Shown piece by piece: positions 60,015-64,000 of a DNA stretch of 64,000 nucleotides. Origin of the DNA: Allobosea sp. GTDB lineage: Bacteria; Pseudomonadota; Alphaproteobacteria; Rhizobiales; Beijerinckiaceae. The notes under the pieces were generated by a model. That model was not told the DNA's origin, searched no databases, and was given only the letters and a program-made list of their open reading frames with translations. The stretch spans positions 1 to 64,000 of the forward strand of contig NZ_JAFKFW010000029.1 in assembly GCF_017308015.1 (NCBI RefSeq), read 5' to 3'. Position numbers and translations under genes: made by a program. Numbering within the stretch: the first letter of the stretch is position 1; each line of letters opens with the position of its first letter.

Positions 60015-61502
60015 ATGTCCCTGATCACCCTGAAAGACCTGTCGCTCGCTCGCAGCGCGCCTCTCTTCGCCGGCCTCGACCTCGCCATCGCCAAGGGCGA
60101 TCGCCTCGGCCTCGTCGCAGCCAACGGGCGCGGCAAGTCCTCGCTCCTGCGCATCCTGGCCGGTACAGAGGAGGCGAGTGGTGGCACGCTCACCCGATCA
60201 CGCGGCCTCGTCACCGCTTTCGCGCCGCAGGATCCGCCCGCGCGCCTGCTGCCGATGAGCCTCTATGATGCCGTGCTGGATGCGCTCGATGCCGAGGCGG
60301 CCGAGACTGAGAGCTGGCGTGTCGACGTGCTGCTTGACGATCTCATGATCGAGGAGAGCCTGCGCAATCGTGCTGTCGACAGCCTCTCCGGTGGCTGGCA
60401 GCGCACGCTGCTGCTGGCGCGCGCGGCGGTGATCGAGCCCGACCTGCTCTTGCTGGACGAGCCCACGAACCATCTCGATCTCGAACGGATCGGCCTCCTG
60501 GAACGCTTCCTCGCCAACCTGCCGCGCGACTGCGCCGTGGTCGCGGCGAGCCATGACCGCGCCTTCCTCGACGATGTCAGCACGCGCACCCTGTTCCTGC
60601 GTCCGGCAGAGAGCGCCGATTTCGCCTTGCCCTATTCGCGCGCCTTGCAGGCTCTGGAAGAGCGCGACGCGGCGCGGAGCCGGCAGTTCGAGAACGAGAT
60701 GCGCAAGGTCAAGGCGCTCCGCCAGCAGGCTGCCAAGCTCAAGAATATCGGCATCAATTCCGGCTCGGATCTGCTGGTGGTCAAGACCAAGCAATTGTCC
60801 GAGCGTGCCGACAGGCTGGAGGAGCAGGCCAAGCCCGGGCACAAGGAGCACTCGGCCGGCACGATCCGGCTCGCCAGCAGCGGCACTCATGCCAAGGCAC
60901 TGGTCTCGATCAAGGAAACGTCGGTCGCGACGCCGGACGGGCGCCAGCTGTTCCGGACCGGGCCGCTCTGGATCGAGAAGGGCGACCGGATCGCGCTGCT
61001 CGGCGCCAATGGCAGCGGCAAGACGCGCTTCGTCACGCGATTGCGGGCTGCGCTGGACGGCGCTGACCCGGATATCCGCGGTGCCGCGACCCTCACGGTC
61101 GGCTACTCCGACCAGGGCCTCTCGCAGCTCGACGCCTGGCGCACGCCCTGGGACGCGGTGAAGCGCTCGAGCGATCTCGGCGACCAGACGGCGCGCACCG
61201 TGCTGGCCGGAGCGGGGATCGCAAGCGAGGCGCAGACCGCGCCGACGGCCCGCCTTTCAGGCGGACAGCGCGCCCGGCTCGCGATGCTGCTGCTGCGCCT
61301 GGCCGAGCCGAATTTCTACCTGCTGGACGAGCCCACCAACCATCTCGATATCGAGGGGCAGGACATGCTGGAGGGTGAACTGGTCAGCCATGACCGCGCC
61401 TTCGTGCGGGCGGTGGCGACGCGGATCTGGGTCATCACCGGCAAGAAACTGGTCGAGGTCGACGATCCCGGTCCGGTTTTCGATCGGCTGATGGCGGGAT
61501 GA
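60015..61502 (+). CDS. ABC-F family ATPase
   Basis: 495 aa, two ATPase domains without membrane helices. Domain 1: Walker A AANGRGKSSLLR, signature LSGGWQRTLLLARA, Walker B LLLDEPTNHLDLE, switch SHDRAFLDDV. Domain 2: GANGSGKTRF, LSGGQRARLAMLLL, LLDEPTNHLDIEG. ABC-F proteins act on the ribosome E site or in antibiotic protection. In domain 2 the strand between Walker B and the H-switch is missing: LDIEGQDMLEGEL runs straight into VSHDRAF, some ten residues shorter than in domain 1. The linker (about 215-280) is charged. Confidence 0.88.
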   Translation: MSLITLKDLSLARSAPLFAGLDLAIAKGDRLGLVAANGRGKSSLLRILAGTEEASGGTLTRSRGLVTAFAPQDPPARLLPMSLYDAVLDALDAEAAETESWRVDVLLDDLMIEESLRNRAVDSLSGGWQRTLLLARAAVIEPDLLLLDEPTNHLDLERIGLLERFLANLPRDCAVVAASHDRAFLDDVSTRTLFLRPAESADFALPYSRALQALEERDAARSRQFENEMRKVKALRQQAAKLKNIGINSGSDLLVVKTKQLSERADRLEEQAKPGHKEHSAGTIRLASSGTHAKALVSIKETSVATPDGRQLFRTGPLWIEKGDRIALLGANGSGKTRFVTRLRAALDGADPDIRGAATLTVGYSDQGLSQLDAWRTPWDAVKRSSDLGDQTARTVLAGAGIASEAQTAPTARLSGGQRARLAMLLLRLAEPNFYLLDEPTNHLDIEGQDMLEGELVSHDRAFVRAVATRIWVITGKKLVEVDDPGPVFDRLMAG

Positions 61503-62702
61503 TCAGCGCGGCCAGCGGTAATCGTCGAGCCGGCCTGGAAGCGGGTCCGGCGCGATGCCCTGGCCGAAGACGCGTTCGAGCTGGAGGGCAGCATCGCCGC
61601 GGCCCCGCGCCTCGGCGATCGAGGCGAGCAGCGGCTGCTCGGAGAGCGCGGCCTGTCCGGTGAGGGGCTGGATCGGGCCGGCGAGCGGGCGGGCCTGCAA
61701 GGCAGCGGGGAGGCCGATGGTCGGCACGCCCGCAACCATCTGGTCGATCAGGCGCTCGACGCCACCGGGCTGAAGCTCAAGGGCGCTCGGTGCGCCGGTC
61801 TCGGGCGAGACGGGCAGGGCGATGACGCTGCTCTGCGGAGCCGCCTCGATCATGCGGCGGATGACGAGGTCGACGAAATGGGCGGCCTTGCGGGCCCCGG
61901 CCGCCGTAAAGTGGATGCCGTCACCGAGGCGCAAACGCACCGGCTGGCCGGAGACGTCCGGGCCGGTCGCGGCGTAGCGGTTCTCTGCATCGACGAAGCC
62001 GCCCCACAGATCGACATATTGCCCGCCCGCCTTCTCGACGCGCTGGCGATAGAGATCGTTGAAGGTGACGAGATCGGCCGAGAGCCGGCCGTTCTGCATG
62101 GGCGGCGCGCCAACCCAGATCAGCGGCACGCGCTTGCCGGCAAAGGCATTGGCTATGGCGTCGATCCGGTCGCGGTAGAGTTCGAGCCAGCGCGGGCTCA
62201 GGGGCTCGTGGACGGTCTCGCCCTCGCGGAGCGGCTGGCGGTCGTTGAGGCCGAGCAGGATCACCCCGATGCTGATCTTCTGGTCGCTGGCGAGAAGCTC
62301 GGAAGCGGCTTTCGGCCAGTCGTAGAAATCGCTGCGCACCAGTCCGGAATCGGGCTTGGCCTTGTGGATCACCTCGACATCGGGACGGGTGTTGAGGGCA
62401 TCGTCCAGTCCGTTTGCGAGGAGGTTCGCGAGCGAGTCCCCCATGACCAGGATATGGTGGGCGACGTCGACCTTGGGGATGACGGGATCGTCGCGGACGA
62501 CGACCGGCGCATCGCGGCGGCGGACCACAGGCGCGACACGCTGGCGCTGCTGCGGCGCGGTCCGCGGCTGCGCCGGCAATTGCCAGAACATCTGGAACAG
62601 GCTGCGCTGCTGCGGCTGCTGCTGGGCGAGGGAAACCGGCCCGCCCGTCAGGAGGAGCAGGCAGGCGGCACCCAGAACCATGGCAAGCGAACGCAGGCGC
62701 AT
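61503..62702 (-). CDS. DUF459 SGNH/GDSL hydrolase, exported
   Basis: 399 aa from ATG 62702. Signal peptide (SLAMVLGAACLLLLTGGPVS). The SGNH blocks are visible: VMGDSLANLLANGL (catalytic Ser), a Gly block, LLGLNDRQPL (Asn) and DGIHFTAAGARKAA (Asp-x-x-His). DUF459 proteins are thought to be esterases acting on cell-surface or periplasmic polymers. Its stop touches the end of the convergent ABC-F gene. Confidence 0.85.
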   Translation of the reverse strand: MRLRSLAMVLGAACLLLLTGGPVSLAQQQPQQRSLFQMFWQLPAQPRTAPQQRQRVAPVVRRRDAPVVVRDDPVIPKVDVAHHILVMGDSLANLLANGLDDALNTRPDVEVIHKAKPDSGLVRSDFYDWPKAASELLASDQKISIGVILLGLNDRQPLREGETVHEPLSPRWLELYRDRIDAIANAFAGKRVPLIWVGAPPMQNGRLSADLVTFNDLYRQRVEKAGGQYVDLWGGFVDAENRYAATGPDVSGQPVRLRLGDGIHFTAAGARKAAHFVDLVIRRMIEAAPQSSVIALPVSPETGAPSALELQPGGVERLIDQMVAGVPTIGLPAALQARPLAGPIQPLTGQAALSEQPLLASIAEARGRGDAALQLERVFGQGIAPDPLPGRLDDYRWPR

Positions 62703-62758
62703 CGACCGATCCGGAGGTTCCCCTTCGCTCGCCACTATAGGCCGGGAGCGGCTGTGAG

Positions 62759-63991
62759 TCAGCGCTTGCCGCGCAGCTTCGACAGCAGGGCCGGGGTCGG
62801 ATAACCGTCGGCGATCTCGCCGGCGCTGATCTGGTAGCGCCGGACCGCCTCGCGCGTTCCGGTGCCGATGCGGCCATCGGCATCGTGATTGTAGAGGCCG
62901 AGCGCCTTCAGGCGGTGCTGGAGGTCGCGGGTCGCGGCCATGTCGAGCCGCGGCGCCTTGATCGGCCAGCTCGCCTGGATGGCGGGGCGTCCGGCGATGC
63001 GGTCGCCGAGATGGCCGACGGCCATCGCATAGGCGTCGGACGAGTTGTATTTCTTGATGACGTCGAAATTGGCGGTGAGCAGCATCACCGGGCCGGTATG
63101 GCCGGCCGGGTAGAACAGGCGGCCTTCGCCGGAGGAGGGCAGGCGGCCGCCATCGGCGCGGCGAACACCGGCCGAGGCGAAACTGGCGAAGCTCGCCTTG
63201 TCGAGCCGGTGGTCGAAGCCCTGTGGGAGCGTCACCTCCATGCCCCAGGGCAGGCCCGGCACCCAGCCATAGCCCTTGAGGTAGTTGGCGGTGGAGGCGA
63301 TGGCGTCGCTCGACGAGGTCCAGATGTCGGCATGGCCGTCGCCGGTCCAGTCGACCGCGTATTTCATGTAGCTCGACGGCATGAACTGGGTGTGGCCCAT
63401 GGCGCCGGCCCAGGAGCCTTTCAGCTCGCCGCGTTCGACATGGCCCTTCTCGATCAGTTCCAGTGCGGTCAGCAATTCGTCGCGGAAGAAATCGCCGCGG
63501 TAGCGGATCGAGGCGAGCGTTGCGAGCGAACGGATGACGTCCTTGCCGCCCTTGAACGAGCCGTAGTTGGTTTCCATGCCCCAGACGCCGAGGACGATCT
63601 CCTTGGGCACGCCGTAGCGCGCCTCGACCTGAGCGAGGACGCTCGCATTCGCGGCCGCGGCTTCGCGTCCGCGCTGGATGCGGGCGCCGCCGACGGCGTT
63701 CTCGAGATAGCTCCAGATGGGGGCGCTGAACTCCGCCTGTTTCCTGGTGAGCGCGACGATGGAGGAATCCGGCGTCACGCCGCGAAAGGCGAGATCGAAG
63801 GTCGCACGCGAGATTCCGCGCGCCTGCGCCAGCGGCCAGAGCCGCTGCACGAAGATGTCGAAGGAGGCGCTCGCCGGGCTCGCCTGCGCATTGCGGGCAT
63901 GGGCACCGGAGACGTTGATCGAGCCGGTGGTCTGGGCCAGCGCCGGTGCCAGGCTGATCAAGGCCGAGGCTGCGATGACGGACAGGCGCAT
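62759..63991 (-). CDS. Lytic murein transglycosylase, MltB family
   Basis: 410 aa from ATG 63991, with GGAG right behind it near the window edge; a GTG two codons earlier is possible. Signal peptide (LSVIAASALISLAPALA). Catalytic Glu in VWGMETNYGSFKGG, then GSWAGAMGHTQFMPSSYMKY and the SSSDAIASTANYLKGYGW segment of MltB enzymes. The C-terminal 60 residues form a peptidoglycan-binding domain (LQHRLKALGLYNHDADGRIG). Cuts the glycan strands of the cell wall in the periplasm. Confidence 0.92.
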   Translation of the reverse strand: MRLSVIAASALISLAPALAQTTGSINVSGAHARNAQASPASASFDIFVQRLWPLAQARGISRATFDLAFRGVTPDSSIVALTRKQAEFSAPIWSYLENAVGGARIQRGREAAAANASVLAQVEARYGVPKEIVLGVWGMETNYGSFKGGKDVIRSLATLASIRYRGDFFRDELLTALELIEKGHVERGELKGSWAGAMGHTQFMPSSYMKYAVDWTGDGHADIWTSSSDAIASTANYLKGYGWVPGLPWGMEVTLPQGFDHRLDKASFASFASAGVRRADGGRLPSSGEGRLFYPAGHTGPVMLLTANFDVIKKYNSSDAYAMAVGHLGDRIAGRPAIQASWPIKAPRLDMAATRDLQHRLKALGLYNHDADGRIGTGTREAVRRYQISAGEIADGYPTPALLSKLRGKR

Positions 63992-64000
63992 GGACACTCC

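Overview
The window is a 64 kb piece of a GC-rich alphaproteobacterial chromosome, most likely from the Hyphomicrobiales (Bosea or a relative). This placement is inferred from gene content: a CpdR response regulator beside tRNA-Val and an N-formylglutamate amidohydrolase, a suhB/MmgR-type small RNA, a ROSE thermometer in front of a small heat-shock gene, an L21 with an Ala/Lys-rich tail, and large alphaproteobacterial-type GltB/GltD. No database search was possible.

Layout. 1-3060: sugar-acid or ketone metabolism (an SDR dehydrogenase and two tandem D-erythronate-dehydrogenase-like genes). 3141-4915: rplU-rpmA and a GNAT gene on the minus strand. 5210-5299: tRNA-Ser(CGA). 5286-35684: a roughly 30.4 kb integrated element lying between a 15-bp direct repeat of the tRNA 3' end. 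35857-38921: small lipoproteins, a DUF2934 protein, a bile-acid/sodium-symporter-like carrier and a divergent LysR regulator. 39067-44757: a PAP2-type membrane phosphatase and a MacA-MacB-NodT type tripartite efflux operon. 44953-49953: aspartate dehydrogenase, tRNA-Val(GAC), cpdR, an N-formylglutamate amidohydrolase, the sRNA, hisN and an alpha/beta hydrolase. 50091-52869: RpoH-like promoter, ROSE element, hsp20, a proline-rich exported protein and threonine aldolase. 53581-59792: gltB-gltD. 60015-63991: an ABC-F ATPase, a DUF459 SGNH hydrolase and an MltB-like transglycosylase.

The element is the unusual part. Its right end carries a P4-type integrase, an AlpA/excisionase-like gene and a tightly overlapped minus-strand replication operon (winged-helix protein, PC4-like ssDNA-binding protein, TOPRIM-RepA primase-helicase) followed by a repeat-rich putative origin. 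Its left end is a long minus-strand operon of small genes, driven by a near-consensus promoter under an XRE repressor. That operon starts with a ClpX-type zinc-finger protein and ends with a DNA methyltransferase fused to an Mrr-like domain and a separate PD-ExK nuclease. The middle holds a plus-strand operon with two large ejection/internal-virion-like proteins, a GNAT, an HExxH (M41-like) protein, a DUF5681 protein and four tandem paralogous small genes, but I find no terminase, portal, capsid or tail genes. Cargo includes a PIN protein with a 238-aa partner, a HEPN-like protein, a membrane-GAF-like protein with a small partner, and a KLxK-type HTH coiled-coil protein. Paired 11-bp repeats (TTCCCCAACTT, 12-bp pitch) lie inside both ends and once in the middle. 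The element is either a strongly deleted prophage or a satellite-like element that keeps its own ejection proteins and several defence-like modules.
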